Shown here: positions 36,016 through 44,117 of the stretch, one piece after another
Position numbering within the stretch: the first letter of the stretch is position 1
Layout: every line of letters begins with the position of its first letter
NCBI GenBank assembly: GCA_948629335.1
Contig: CAPHZB010000001.1
Coordinates: forward strand, 1 to 59,027
DNA from: an uncultured Bacilli bacterium
GTDB lineage: Bacteria > Bacillota_I > Bacilli_A > RF39 > UBA660
DNA length: 59,027 bases
Direction: 5' to 3'
The notes under the pieces: model-generated
Seen by the model: only the letters and a program-made list of their open reading frames with translations
What the model was told of the DNA's origin: nothing
The model's database searches: none
Made by a program: the position numbers and the translations under genes

Positions 36016-36040
36016 AAAAGACTATTGAATCTCAATAGTC
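36014..36040 (-). terminator. Terminator of the YjcZ-like gene
   Basis: Perfect 9-bp stem GACTATTGA / TCAATAGTC, followed on the minus strand by six T. It lies 27 bp beyond the small gene's stop and just past the stop of the convergent DUF2779 gene, so it may serve both. Confidence 0.75.
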
Positions 36041-36066
36041 CTAGACCCTATTTATTTAGGTTCGTC

Positions 36067-36231
36067 TTAGTTATTCCATGCTCTAGCACCAATTATGATG
36101 ACTAAAAGAATAAATAAAACTAGGATAATAGCTGCACCGTATCCAGCTCCATAGCCATATCCGCCATTACCGCCGTATCCACAACAAGGATTTCCACAGC
36201 CATAACCTTGATATCCACCGTAATAATACAT
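36067..36231 (-). CDS. YjcZ-family small sporulation-type protein
   Basis: 54 aa with GGAGG 7 bases before the ATG. The first 30 residues are made of Gly, Tyr and Cys (MYYYGGYQGYGCGNPCCGYG), followed by one hydrophobic helix (AAIILVLFILLVIIIGARAW). This is the layout of YjcZ/YhzE-type peptides, found in spores or spore coats of Bacilli. The gene is monocistronic with its own terminator and supports a sporulating lineage. Confidence 0.85.
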   Translation of the reverse strand: MYYYGGYQGYGCGNPCCGYGGNGGYGYGAGYGAAIILVLFILLVIIIGARAWNN

Positions 36232-36414
36232 CGTATTACCTCCTATCTAAGTCTACTATAGTTTACTCAAATGATTCAATTTGGTGCGTGGTAATTAACT
36301 ATATTTAGTAGATAAAGCATAGGAAAATAAAAATATAAAAAAGGGCAAGGATTTATAAAATAGAATTGTATATATAGTAGAGATAAAAAATATCTCGAAA
36401 AAAGGAGGATTTAT

Positions 36415-37257
36415 ATGAAAGATAAAATAGTAATATTATTAAGTGTAATTGTATTAGGACTTGGAAGTTACCTTGTGTATGATAAAGTTAATCAGGAGAA
36501 ATCAAAACCAGAAGTAAACGTAGATCAAGGAAAAGAAGAAGATTTAAATCAAGTGATGAAAATGTTAAAAAAACAGGTTGAGGATAGTAACATATTCAAA
36601 ATTATGAGTAAAGACAATACAGAATTCAATTTTAATAAAGAGAATTTTTCTATAAACAAAGATAATATTTTAGCACATACACTTACTCTTTTAGATGAAG
36701 AGGAAAAATATGATAGTGGTAAAACATGGAATGTTATAAGCATAGAAAAACTAAACCAACACTTAAAAAAGGATTATGGAATTGATAGTCTTTCTACGTA
36801 TCCAGATATGAAGCTTCATGGTACCAATTATAAGTATGATGCGAGTGCGAAAAAGTATACAGCAAAACAAGAATATGCGACTGATATAGATCCGCAAGGT
36901 ATAGTACCAGATAGTATAGTTGCTACAGATATAGTGAAAAATGGAGATGAATATGTACTGACTTTAATAACTGCTACAATTGGTGATGGTTTTTATGGAG
37001 ACTTTGATACTGTATACTTTGACAGATACCAAACGATTGAAGCAATGTTAGATACTAAGAAACTAGAAACTGAATCTTGTGAAAGTTCGCAATGCCCCCT
37101 TGTACAATCTGAAAAGAATAGAACTATATTAACAGGTTTATTAGAGGAATATGTACAAAAGAATAAAGAAAGTATACCTTATAGTTATCAATTTGTTTTT
37201 AAAAAGGATAACAATGGTTCATTTTATATTACTTGTTTTAAAACAATAAAGAAATAA
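36415..37257 (+). CDS. Uncharacterised membrane-anchored extracytoplasmic protein
   Basis: 280 aa. One N-terminal helix (residues 5-23, IVILLSVIVLGLGSYLVYDK), then an acidic-polar spacer and an exported domain of about 230 residues (TYPDMKLHGTNYKYDASAKK, IVATDIVKNGDEYVLTLITA). Two Cys in CESSQCP could form a disulphide. I do not recognise the family. GGAGG lies 9 bases before the start. Confidence 0.7.
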   Translation: MKDKIVILLSVIVLGLGSYLVYDKVNQEKSKPEVNVDQGKEEDLNQVMKMLKKQVEDSNIFKIMSKDNTEFNFNKENFSINKDNILAHTLTLLDEEEKYDSGKTWNVISIEKLNQHLKKDYGIDSLSTYPDMKLHGTNYKYDASAKKYTAKQEYATDIDPQGIVPDSIVATDIVKNGDEYVLTLITATIGDGFYGDFDTVYFDRYQTIEAMLDTKKLETESCESSQCPLVQSEKNRTILTGLLEEYVQKNKESIPYSYQFVFKKDNNGSFYITCFKTIKK

Positions 37258-37285
37258 AGATAGGCGAAAATATAACTATCTTTTT
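37256..37285 (+). terminator. Terminator
   Basis: Stem AAAGATAG / CTATCTTT overlapping the stop codon of the preceding gene, with a T-run. Confidence 0.7.
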
Positions 37286-37370
37286 AATTGAATGTTGCTG
37301 TTTAATAGGTACTTTCTTACTTGAGAAAAGTGTGTATATATGGTATGATGAATAAAAAGTAGGGGATAGA

Positions 37371-38528
37371 GTGAGAAAAATAATGAAAGCAATAAAAGAT
37401 ATGGATAAGATTTTTCTTATTGTATCAATTATTCTGTTTGTATTTGGGTTATTTAATATTGTAACAGCTTCTAGTCAAGTTTCTGTTTTACGCTACAATC
37501 AATCCTTATATAACTATTTTTATAAACAACTATTTATTCTAGTGTTAGGTCTTATATTGACCATTTGTATTTTGATACTTCCAACAAAGAGTTATTATTT
37601 ATTTGGAAAGGCAGGATATTTTGTTATTGCTGCTCTTTCTATTTTAGTAACGTTTAAAGGAGAAAATTGGAGTGGGAACCAAAACTGGATTACGCTTCCT
37701 GTAATTGGAGCTGTACAACCAAGTGAATTTGCAAAACCGTTTATGATTGTCTATGTATCTCTCCTTTTTGAACAATTTTATCGGAAATTAAGAAATAAAA
37801 ATATAAAACACTATGATATGATTGGAAAAATTATATTAATTGGTGCCTTTTTCCCTATTATTATTTTTACACAAAAAGACTATGGAACTATGCTGATTAT
37901 TGGATTCATTTTCGCAATCTTATTTCTAACAAGTCCTATTTTAAAAATAGAAAAATTAAAAACAGTGGGAATCGTTTTGGGGTTAGGAATTTTCGCTTTT
38001 CTTGTACTTTTAATAAGTGCGAAAGGAATCTTTTCTAGTGCTCAGGAAAGCCGTTTTCAATTCTATGATCCATGTAGCAGATATGAAAATGGAGGATACC
38101 AAGTATGTAATGGTTTTATTGCTATCAATTCTGGGGGGCTTACTGGAGTAGGAATTGGAAACAGTCGTCAAAAATCTTATATTCCAGAATCACATACAGA
38201 CTCCGTTTTTGCTATTATTGCAGAAGAATATGGTTTTGCTATGACCTCTTTATTGTTTTTCTTATATATCGTTATTTTATATCGTATTTTGAAATTAGCG
38301 TCTGTTGTAAAAACGATACGAGGAAAATACATGTGTTTGGGAATATCCGTTTATATTTTCTTACATATTTTTATTAATTTGGGTGGATTATTTGGTTCAC
38401 TTCCTTTAACGGGAGTCCCACTTCCTTTCCTATCGTATGGTGGGTCATTTACCTTATCTCTTATTATTGCTCTTGCTATTGTACAAAGGATTCATATAGA
38501 ATATAAAAATGAAAAAATAAAAATTTAG
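37371..38528 (+). CDS. FtsW/RodA/SpoVE-family cell-wall polymerase
   Basis: 385 aa from GTG 37371 with AGGGGAT upstream. About ten membrane helices. Family signatures are WITLPVIGAVQPSEFAKPFM near residue 105, the AINSGGLTGVGIGNS loop, IPESHTDSVFAIIAEEYGF and GVPLPFLSYGGS. SEDS proteins polymerise glycan strands and pair with a class B PBP, which is not adjacent. Whether it serves division, elongation or the spore cortex cannot be told from sequence alone. Confidence 0.9.
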   Translation: MRKIMKAIKDMDKIFLIVSIILFVFGLFNIVTASSQVSVLRYNQSLYNYFYKQLFILVLGLILTICILILPTKSYYLFGKAGYFVIAALSILVTFKGENWSGNQNWITLPVIGAVQPSEFAKPFMIVYVSLLFEQFYRKLRNKNIKHYDMIGKIILIGAFFPIIIFTQKDYGTMLIIGFIFAILFLTSPILKIEKLKTVGIVLGLGIFAFLVLLISAKGIFSSAQESRFQFYDPCSRYENGGYQVCNGFIAINSGGLTGVGIGNSRQKSYIPESHTDSVFAIIAEEYGFAMTSLLFFLYIVILYRILKLASVVKTIRGKYMCLGISVYIFLHIFINLGGLFGSLPLTGVPLPFLSYGGSFTLSLIIALAIVQRIHIEYKNEKIKI

Positions 38529-38553
38529 AAATTTTTTAAAGCATAAAAAAATG

Positions 38554-38661
38554 CTATGCAATGTCATAGTATTGAAACATAGGCTCATAGGCGAGACTAG
38601 GGGCATAACCGTATGAGTCTTCGCCATAATAAGGTATAGTATTACCCTTATTATGTTGCAT
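38554..38661 (-). other. Structured intergenic element that may encode a 35-aa Tyr-rich peptide
   Basis: Between two convergent genes lies about 110 bp that can fold as a branched RNA: outer stem GCTATGCAA / TTGCATGTAGC (with a 2-base bulge), hairpin ATAATAAGG / CCTTATTAT, and GGCGAGACT / AGTCTTCGCC. T-runs flank both ends. The minus strand also has an open 35-codon frame, with Tyr, Gly and Pro content like spore coat peptides (IPYYGEDSYGYAPSLAYEP). No ribosome site is seen. Either a double terminator or structured RNA, or a coat-like micro-gene. Confidence 0.4.
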
Positions 38662-38673
38662 GTAGCCATTTTT

Positions 38674-39297
38674 TTATTTAATTTTAGAAATAATTTTTTT
38701 TAGTCTTTCAATGAATTTTTCTTTATCATTTAAAAGATTATGTAATTCTTTTAAATAATTGTTGTATTCTATATCTTCTAAAAAGAAATTAGCATAACCA
38801 TCATTACCAAACTTTTTTAATGTATGTTTATAACACTCTTCAATTGTTTCATTCTCATTAAGTTTATCAAAATGTGTAATGCTATAAAGATAAATTCTTT
38901 TTAATGAGTCATCAACATTTATGTTTCTATCTGCAGATGATAATAGTTTTCCATAAATACTTCTGGGTTCTCTATCTAACGAAGCTCTATGATCTTCTAT
39001 CGCTTCTTTCATTATTATTAGATTCTTGTCACTAAAAAACTTCTTTAAATTTGTATCATTATACATAATTTGAGCAGAAACCTTTTCATGATTTTTATAA
39101 TCTATATGATGACCAATGTCATGATATGCAGCTATTACATAAAGCATATTAATATCAACATTCATGTTTTTACTTAATTTATAGCATCTATTGATAACAT
39201 ATTTAACATGCTCTATTTGGTGCCCTTTATCATTTAGTTCATATTGAGGAAATATATTTTGTTCAATATATCTTTTTAATTTTTCATTCACATTCAT
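38674..39297 (-). CDS. HD-domain phosphohydrolase
   Basis: 207 aa. The HD domain shows QIEHVKYVINRCYKLS (first His), AAYHDIGHHIDYKNH (HD pair) and LSSADRNINVDD (last Asp), all the metal ligands of the YfbR/YedJ-like HD group. Such enzymes hydrolyse nucleotides or related phosphates. The substrate is not evident. It stands alone on the minus strand. Confidence 0.85.
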   Translation of the reverse strand: MNVNEKLKRYIEQNIFPQYELNDKGHQIEHVKYVINRCYKLSKNMNVDINMLYVIAAYHDIGHHIDYKNHEKVSAQIMYNDTNLKKFFSDKNLIIMKEAIEDHRASLDREPRSIYGKLLSSADRNINVDDSLKRIYLYSITHFDKLNENETIEECYKHTLKKFGNDGYANFFLEDIEYNNYLKELHNLLNDKEKFIERLKKIISKIK

Positions 39298-39379
39298 TAA
39301 CTCATCTCCATAAATTTAATACATACCCATTTATAAATTATATAAGTAACTTTAAGTTTATAAGAATTAATATGTTCAC

Positions 39380-39408
39380 TTGTTTTTATCTATCATTAAT
39401 AGTATAAC
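39380..39408 (+). promoter_or_regulatory. Promoter of toxin-like peptide 1
   Basis: -35 TTGTTT (39380-39385), 17-bp spacer, -10 TATAAC (39403-39408). It lies about 70 bp upstream of the small hydrophobic ORF at 39478. Confidence 0.5.
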
Positions 39409-39477
39409 ATTTATAAGGATATTTAGTTAGTTTAGGTACTATTCCCCTTTACTTTTAGAAGTGGAAGGTGAAATTTT

Positions 39478-39570
39478 ATGGGAAAGAAAGATAAATATCT
39501 TTGTACTATCATAATACTCCTTATTATTGTGATTTTAGTCATTTTAATAAAAATAGTACCAACTGTATAA
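39478..39570 (+). CDS. 30-aa hydrophobic peptide, candidate type I toxin (copy 1)
   Basis: MGKKDKY, then one long hydrophobic helix (LCTIIILLIIVILVILIKIV) and a short polar end. AAGGTG lies 8 bases ahead of the ATG. The form fits single-helix membrane toxins of type I toxin-antitoxin systems. The downstream 50 bp contain an opposing promoter (39636-39664) that is conserved at the second locus (55572-55664). The peptides of both loci are 30 aa but differ in sequence. Confidence 0.55.
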   Translation: MGKKDKYLCTIIILLIIVILVILIKIVPTV

Positions 39571-39674
39571 GTCGGTATTAAAACAATTATTTTTGGAATA
39601 GTACCTAACTCGTCAAAACTAGGTATTCCTTTTTTATTATACGCAAGTTTCTTTGACATGTTCATAATAACATA
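39571..39674 (-). ncRNA. Candidate antisense RNA (antitoxin) of toxin locus 1
   Basis: On the minus strand there is -10 TATAAT (39636-39641) and, 17 bp before it, TGAACA (39659-39664). Transcription would run leftward through a hairpin (GGAATACCTA / TAGGTACTATTCC) into the 3' part of the peptide mRNA. The stretch 39622-39674 is about 80 percent identical to 55733-55785 at the second locus, which suggests conserved function. RNA has not been shown. Confidence 0.5.
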
Positions 39675-39719
39675 TTTTACTATTCCTGTCAAAAATGGAT
39701 ATCTCTTATGCTTTTCCAT

Positions 39720-40034
39720 AATAATATAAAAATTTTATATAAAGTAGTGTAGTAAATTAGTAGTAAAATTTCTTTAACTTTGTGGCATATGTAGAGTTTG
39801 TGGGTAGGATTATGTGACATGAAATAAAGAATCAAAGAGCGAACGAATTGATTTTATTGTAACTCTTAATTTTTTATTTCATGTTTTTATAATGGTGGAT
39901 ACAACAAAGGGTACCTTTGTTGGTTATCTGTATTAAAATAAATATCTATTGTATGGTAAACAAACAGGAAGATTAGAACAAGTCAGAAGTATCATATCTG
40001 TTAGATTTTGGATATTTCTAAATCCATAGCTTTT
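39720..40034. other. Intergenic stretch with a distant inverted repeat
   Basis: No gene seen. ACATGAAATAAA at 39817-39828 and TTTATTTCATGT at 39873-39884 are exact inverted copies 44 bp apart. A short direct run (ACAAAGGGTACCTTTGT) at about 39903-39919 is palindromic. Meaning unclear. Confidence 0.35.
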
Positions 40035-40169
40035 TCATAATGAATGAGTTTTTTCGGGTTGTTTTAATTTTTTCCTTTCCTCACCATTTAATAATTCAGA
40101 TACATCTACTTTTAATTCTTTTGCCAAAGGAAGCAGCAAAGATATACCAGGGGGTTCTTTTCCTGTTTC
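40035..40169 (-). pseudogene. XRE regulator, C-terminal part (split by cassette)
   Basis: The frame reads ETGKEPPGISLLLPLAKELK, then VDVSELLNGEERKKL, the second half of a Cro/C1 HTH domain and its short tail. The first half is at 41810-41905. Joining them at the shared 7-bp CTGTTTC restores a continuous HTH (AISRQETGKEPPGISLLLP). The upstream 20 codons of the open frame come from the inserted cassette. Confidence 0.8.
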
Positions 40170-40238
40170 GTTGTACAAATGACACAGGCATTTTTCAAAT
40201 AAACTCTTATTAAGTTGAATTTTATTGACCATAATTTT

Positions 40239-40901
40239 TTATTCTAGCGATATTTTGATGGTTATAGTTTTCTTTTTATGTGAAGTTTCAATTTTTACTT
40301 TACCTATTTCACTAAGCTTGCTGATATGAATACCACCACATGGAATTTTATAATTCATACATTGCCAATATCTATAATGTTCTTTCTCTACATCAGGATA
40401 AGTGATAACCTCATTATCAGTTTGAGCTAATTTATAGAATCTATCTTCTACTTCAGTTAAAATAGATATATCAAAACTATTTTCGTCATATTTATTATAA
40501 GCAAAACCATCTTCGATTGTAGATATTAAAGGATAATCTAACTTACTGCCTTTAACTTCCTCTATAATAGCATGAATTAAATGTAATGAAGTATGAAGCC
40601 TCATTTGTTTATACCTAAATTCCCAATCTAAATAACAATTTATATCTTTATTTATATATTTTTGATTGATACTATCTTCCATCATTAAAATACTATTATA
40701 ATTCTCATCTTTTATTGAATTTAGTATATTATACTTTTTTCCATCTATAATTAAGTAACCTCTATCACCTTTTTGGCCCCCACCCTGTGGATAAAAAATA
40801 CTATTCTCAAGTCTAATAAAACATTTTTCATTTTCAAAAAATATGTCAATTATTTTTGTTTGTAATTCTTTTTTATATTTATCTTCATAATATAATTTCA
40901 T
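40239..40901 (-). CDS. AlaX-like tRNA editing protein
   Basis: 220 aa, a stand-alone relative of the alanyl-tRNA synthetase editing part. The beta-barrel motif FYPQGGGQKGDRG is near residue 37; zinc/catalytic His in RLHTSLHLIHAII near 110; and the CxxxH motif IPCGGIHISKL near 187. AlaX proteins deacylate mischarged Ser- or Gly-tRNA(Ala). The gene starts 3 bp after the GNAT stop, so translation is coupled. It lies inside the 1.65-kb cassette, an unusual cargo. Confidence 0.9.
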   Translation of the reverse strand: MKLYYEDKYKKELQTKIIDIFFENEKCFIRLENSIFYPQGGGQKGDRGYLIIDGKKYNILNSIKDENYNSILMMEDSINQKYINKDINCYLDWEFRYKQMRLHTSLHLIHAIIEEVKGSKLDYPLISTIEDGFAYNKYDENSFDISILTEVEDRFYKLAQTDNEVITYPDVEKEHYRYWQCMNYKIPCGGIHISKLSEIGKVKIETSHKKKTITIKISLE

Positions 40902-40904
40902 AAT

Positions 40905-41342
40905 TCATACATCCATTTCTATAGCAACATGGGAAACTCCCTCTTCTAAAAATTCGCTAGATACAGCCTTAAATCCAAATTGTTCATAAAAAGTTAATGC
41001 ATGTTTTTGTGCATGTCCATATAATCTAGCACAATTCATTCTTTCTTTTATAGCTTTTAAACTCTCGCTCCATAGAGATTTACCAATGCCTTTACCATGT
41101 TCAATAGTCAAAAATCTTCCAAGTCTAACTACTTTTTTGCTATCATCTTCATAAAAAGCTCGTAAATAGGCTATGACATGCCCTTTCTCCATAAAAAAGC
41201 AATGCAAACTATCATAATCAATATCATCCATATCTAAATAACGAATGCCTTGCTCAACAACAAATATTTTTGCTCTCGCTTTTAATATTTCATATAATTC
41301 TTCTTTTGATAATTCATTAAATTTTTTTGCAACGAAATTCAT
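40905..41342 (-). CDS. GNAT family N-acetyltransferase
   Basis: 145 aa from ATG 41342 (GGGAGGT 6-8 bases upstream; the longer frame to 41369 has the ribosome site inside). Acetyl-CoA binding motif VVRLGRFLTIEHGKGIGKSL is at about 75-95, and the later ALTFYEQFGFKAVSSEF is typical of ElaA-like GNATs. Substrate unknown. It is coupled to AlaX, which could mean a joint role, but that is inference. Confidence 0.88.
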   Translation of the reverse strand: MNFVAKKFNELSKEELYEILKARAKIFVVEQGIRYLDMDDIDYDSLHCFFMEKGHVIAYLRAFYEDDSKKVVRLGRFLTIEHGKGIGKSLWSESLKAIKERMNCARLYGHAQKHALTFYEQFGFKAVSSEFLEEGVSHVAIEMDV

Positions 41343-41784
41343 AATCATACCTCCCTTTGTTTTATGCAATATTTCTATGTATTTTTATTATAGCAGTTTT
41401 AAAGAATTTATCATATAGTTATCTCCCAAAAACTATTTTTTTAGATTTTCGATAATTTTTAATCCTTATAAAATAATGGTTTTCAAAAATGGAAAATTCA
41501 AATTTTATACTTTATGGGAGGTAATCATCATATAAATATAACATTTTTTTGTTCATTTTTAAAATATTATTTTCTGAAAAAATATATTAGGAAAAACAAC
41601 AGGACATAAGAAAACGCCACGAAATCTTATAAGCCTTATGAATAAAAGTTTTCTAACAGTTTTTCCTGCACCGCGAGGTATTTCGCACTTGCGAAATGCT
41701 TATACAAGCAATTTATTTCTAACATAAGTGCATTATTCTAAAGGAAAAACTTGTATGTACAATTGTATTTACATCAAACCATTT
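41343..41784. other. Non-coding right part of the cassette
   Basis: I find no gene. A perfect 8+8 palindrome, ATTTCGCACTTGCGAAAT (41680-41697), lies in the middle. A GC-richer patch CACCGCGAGG just before it stands out from its AT-rich surroundings. The promoter for GNAT-alaX is probably between 41380 and 41450. It could be the remnant of a lost recombinase gene, but no recombinase motif survives. Confidence 0.4.
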
Positions 41785-41809
41785 CTGTGTCATTTGCACA
41801 ACAATATTT

Positions 41810-41905
41810 CTGTTTCCTGCCTAGAAATTGCTTTTTCTGTAACAAACAATTTTTCTGCAAGTGCCTCTTGTGTTTTTCCTAATTCTTTTCTTTTGTTTAA
41901 ATAAA
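41810..41905 (-). pseudogene. XRE regulator, N-terminal part (split by cassette)
   Basis: The frame reads NKRKELGKTQEALAEKLFVT, then EKAISRQET, the first helices of a Cro/C1 HTH, then enters the cassette and stops. No clear start codon or ribosome site is seen before it, so the gene may have been 5'-damaged already. The second half is at 40035-40169. Confidence 0.75.
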
Positions 41906-41915
41906 ACAAGAGATT

Positions 41916-42563
41916 TTACTTAAATTCATCTAAATCATCAACTAATCTACATGTATGACTGTTTAAAAAGTCCTGATACTCTTTATATGTTTTCTCATTT
42001 CCGTCTCTGTAATATATGTATATTATACTATCAATATTTAAAATCTTATAATACTTCCCTATGTAATAATGAAATTTATCTGTAGCGCCAGCAGAGTAAG
42101 AATAGATTTCGTAGTGGTCTACACAGTAGTAATGCGTATCTTCATAGATACCATTGCTTCCTTTATCTTGTCTCATTTCGGTATAAGAAAGAAGTAAAAA
42201 AAGAAGAAAAAGTGGAATGTAGAAAATGGAGATAAATATTGCAATACAGACTGTAAAGATTTTTATATGTTTGCTTTCTAAAAAATTGGACCAAAGAAAT
42301 GGAAGTATACTAGACATAGCAAATAAAAGTTGGAACCTATCTTTAGAGAATAAACATAGAAATAAAAAGATAAGAATACCTAAACTTTTATACTTTACAT
42401 CCTTTTTATATGTAACGATTATAAGTACATTGAGAATTATACATGTAATCACTATCAATTGATATAGTAGTCCTCCTACTTGAAAATGGCTTAAGACTAA
42501 ATTATTTATTATGAATAATAGGGCTAAAATGCCTACATAGTAAGTAATAAAAAAATGTTTCAT
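41916..42563 (-). CDS. Uncharacterised membrane protein
   Basis: 215 aa with about five membrane helices in the first 130 residues (YYVGILALLFIINNLVLSHF and others), then a soluble tail with HYYCVDHYEIYSYSAGATDK. I do not recognise it. It is immediately followed, in the same direction, by the XRE regulator remnant, so the two were perhaps a regulator/membrane protein pair. Confidence 0.65.
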   Translation of the reverse strand: MKHFFITYYVGILALLFIINNLVLSHFQVGGLLYQLIVITCIILNVLIIVTYKKDVKYKSLGILIFLFLCLFSKDRFQLLFAMSSILPFLWSNFLESKHIKIFTVCIAIFISIFYIPLFLLFLLLSYTEMRQDKGSNGIYEDTHYYCVDHYEIYSYSAGATDKFHYYIGKYYKILNIDSIIYIYYRDGNEKTYKEYQDFLNSHTCRLVDDLDEFK

Positions 42564-42619
42564 AAGAATGCCTTCTTTCTATATTTAGAATACCACAAGA
42601 ATAGAAAAAAGTAATCCTA

Positions 42620-42641
42620 CGAATTGTAGGATTCATGTACT
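42620..42641. other. Hairpin in the dnaB upstream region
   Basis: AATCCTAC / GTAGGATT perfect 8-bp stem with loop GAATT. No T-run follows directly on either strand. It may end transcription inefficiently or be a protein site; nothing else of note is in 42564-42824. Confidence 0.35.
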
Positions 42642-42824
42642 TTGGTATTATATCCCTTAAAAAATAAACAAACCAACAAAGTATAGTAGAATCTTATTAT
42701 ATAGGCAGAATGAATATGTATAGGTAGAATTAAGAATAAATACTAACGATTTTTAGAAATCATAAACTTTTTTTCTTTTTTTCTGTAACAGAATGTGTTA
42801 AACTAGTGTTAATGAGGTGTAAGC

Positions 42825-44117
42825 ATGCTAAAAGAGAGGGTTTTGCCTGCGGATTTATTTACAGTTGTAAATAAAACGATATTACAGGATAAAGATAGAG
42901 ATTTATTATATATGTTATATCAGCCAATTATTGGTGCAGATGCAGTAAGTCTTTACTTTTCTTTATGCATGTATTTAGATAAATTAGAGGTAATATCAAA
43001 TGATTGGAACCATCATCATTTAATGACTACTTTACGAATGTCTTTAGAAACAATCGTGGTTGCTCGTGAGAAATTAGAAGCAGTAGGACTTTTAAAAACT
43101 TATGTAAAAAAAGGAACGATTAATGAATTTGTCTATGAAATTTATTCACCACTTTCTGCTTCTGAATTTTTTGGAAATCCACTTCTTTCCACTATTTTAT
43201 ATAATAATGTAGGAGATAAAGAATATGAAAGACTGACTTCTATTTTTATCTTACCAAAGATTAATTTAAAAGAATATGAAGATATTACATGTAAATTTCA
43301 AGATGTCTTTGAACCAGAAGATATTACAAATTTTGAACAATTGCTTCTTGATCTAAGGCAAAGTCATAAAAATAAATTAGAAATTATGGCAACAATTGAT
43401 TTAGAACACATTTTGACAACCATTCCCGAAGAAATGCTGAATATCCGAAGTATTACAAATGAAACAAGGGAATTTTTATATCGAATATCATTTGTGTATG
43501 GTTTTTCGGATAATGAAATGATTCATCTTCTGCAGTCTTCTTTAACCGTAAAACGAACGATTGATAAAGAAAAATTCATGTCGAATGCTAGAAACTATTA
43601 TAAATTTGAACATTTTGGTGAACTCCCTTCTTTAGCGCTTAAAACACAACCAGAGTACTTAAGAAAGAAAAATAGAACAACGAATATGCGTGATAAAAAA
43701 ATTTACGAATTTGAAACAACTCCTCCTTATGAATATTTATATAGTAAACATACAGGAACTCGTCTAACAGATGCAGAAATTCAAATGCTTTCTTATCTAC
43801 TTTGTGAAATGTGTTTAAATCCAGGAGTTGTCAATGTTTTACTTGATTATGTTTTACAAGAAAGTGAAAACAAATTGGTGCCTACTTATGTAGAGAGTGT
43901 TGCAGGCTTATTCTCTAGAAATAAAATTACCACGGTTGAACAAGCGATGGAACTGGCTGAAAAAGAACATAAAAAAAGATTGGAAATGAAAAAGAAAAAA
44001 ACACCAAATAAACAGGAACAAGTGCCTGTTTGGATTGATAAAGAATTTGAAGTAAAAGAAGCGTCTAAAGAAGAGCAAGAAAAAATGAAAGAAATGATAA
44101 GTCGGGTGATTAAATGA
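42825..44117 (+). CDS. dnaB: Replication initiation and membrane attachment protein DnaB
   Basis: 430 aa of the Bacillota DnaB type (not the helicase). The N-terminal winged-helix DDBH1 part has LLYMLYQPIIGADAVSLYFS, and the central/C-terminal DDBH2 part has AEIQMLSYLLCEMCLNPGVV. The C terminus is Lys/Glu rich. It works with DnaD and DnaI to load the replicative helicase at oriC. The ATGA overlap with the next gene fixes the stop and shows UGA is a stop codon here. Confidence 0.93.
   Translation: MLKERVLPADLFTVVNKTILQDKDRDLLYMLYQPIIGADAVSLYFSLCMYLDKLEVISNDWNHHHLMTTLRMSLETIVVAREKLEAVGLLKTYVKKGTINEFVYEIYSPLSASEFFGNPLLSTILYNNVGDKEYERLTSIFILPKINLKEYEDITCKFQDVFEPEDITNFEQLLLDLRQSHKNKLEIMATIDLEHILTTIPEEMLNIRSITNETREFLYRISFVYGFSDNEMIHLLQSSLTVKRTIDKEKFMSNARNYYKFEHFGELPSLALKTQPEYLRKKNRTTNMRDKKIYEFETTPPYEYLYSKHTGTRLTDAEIQMLSYLLCEMCLNPGVVNVLLDYVLQESENKLVPTYVESVAGLFSRNKITTVEQAMELAEKEHKKRLEMKKKKTPNKQEQVPVWIDKEFEVKEASKEEQEKMKEMISRVIK

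Larger units (their letters stand above)
40163..41816. mobile_element. 1.65-kb non-autonomous cassette in an XRE gene, attP-like ends
   Basis: 7-bp direct repeats CTGTTTC (40163-40169 and 41810-41816) flank the insert. Inside, the ends are inverted copies of GTTGTRCAAATGACACAG (40170-40187 and 41785-41802) with one mismatch in 18. Joined through one CTGTTTC they form a dyad of 18+14+18 bp, like a serine-integrase attP. The host XRE frame is restored exactly by excision. The cassette holds a GNAT and an AlaX gene but no recombinase or transposase, so movement would need an enzyme in trans or the original one has been lost. Confidence 0.8.

Noticed and set aside
39432..39719. A 95-aa minus-strand frame opposite the small hydrophobic peptide
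   Set aside because: No ribosome site and no family features; it is the complement of the peptide gene and its antisense promoter, which explain the region better.
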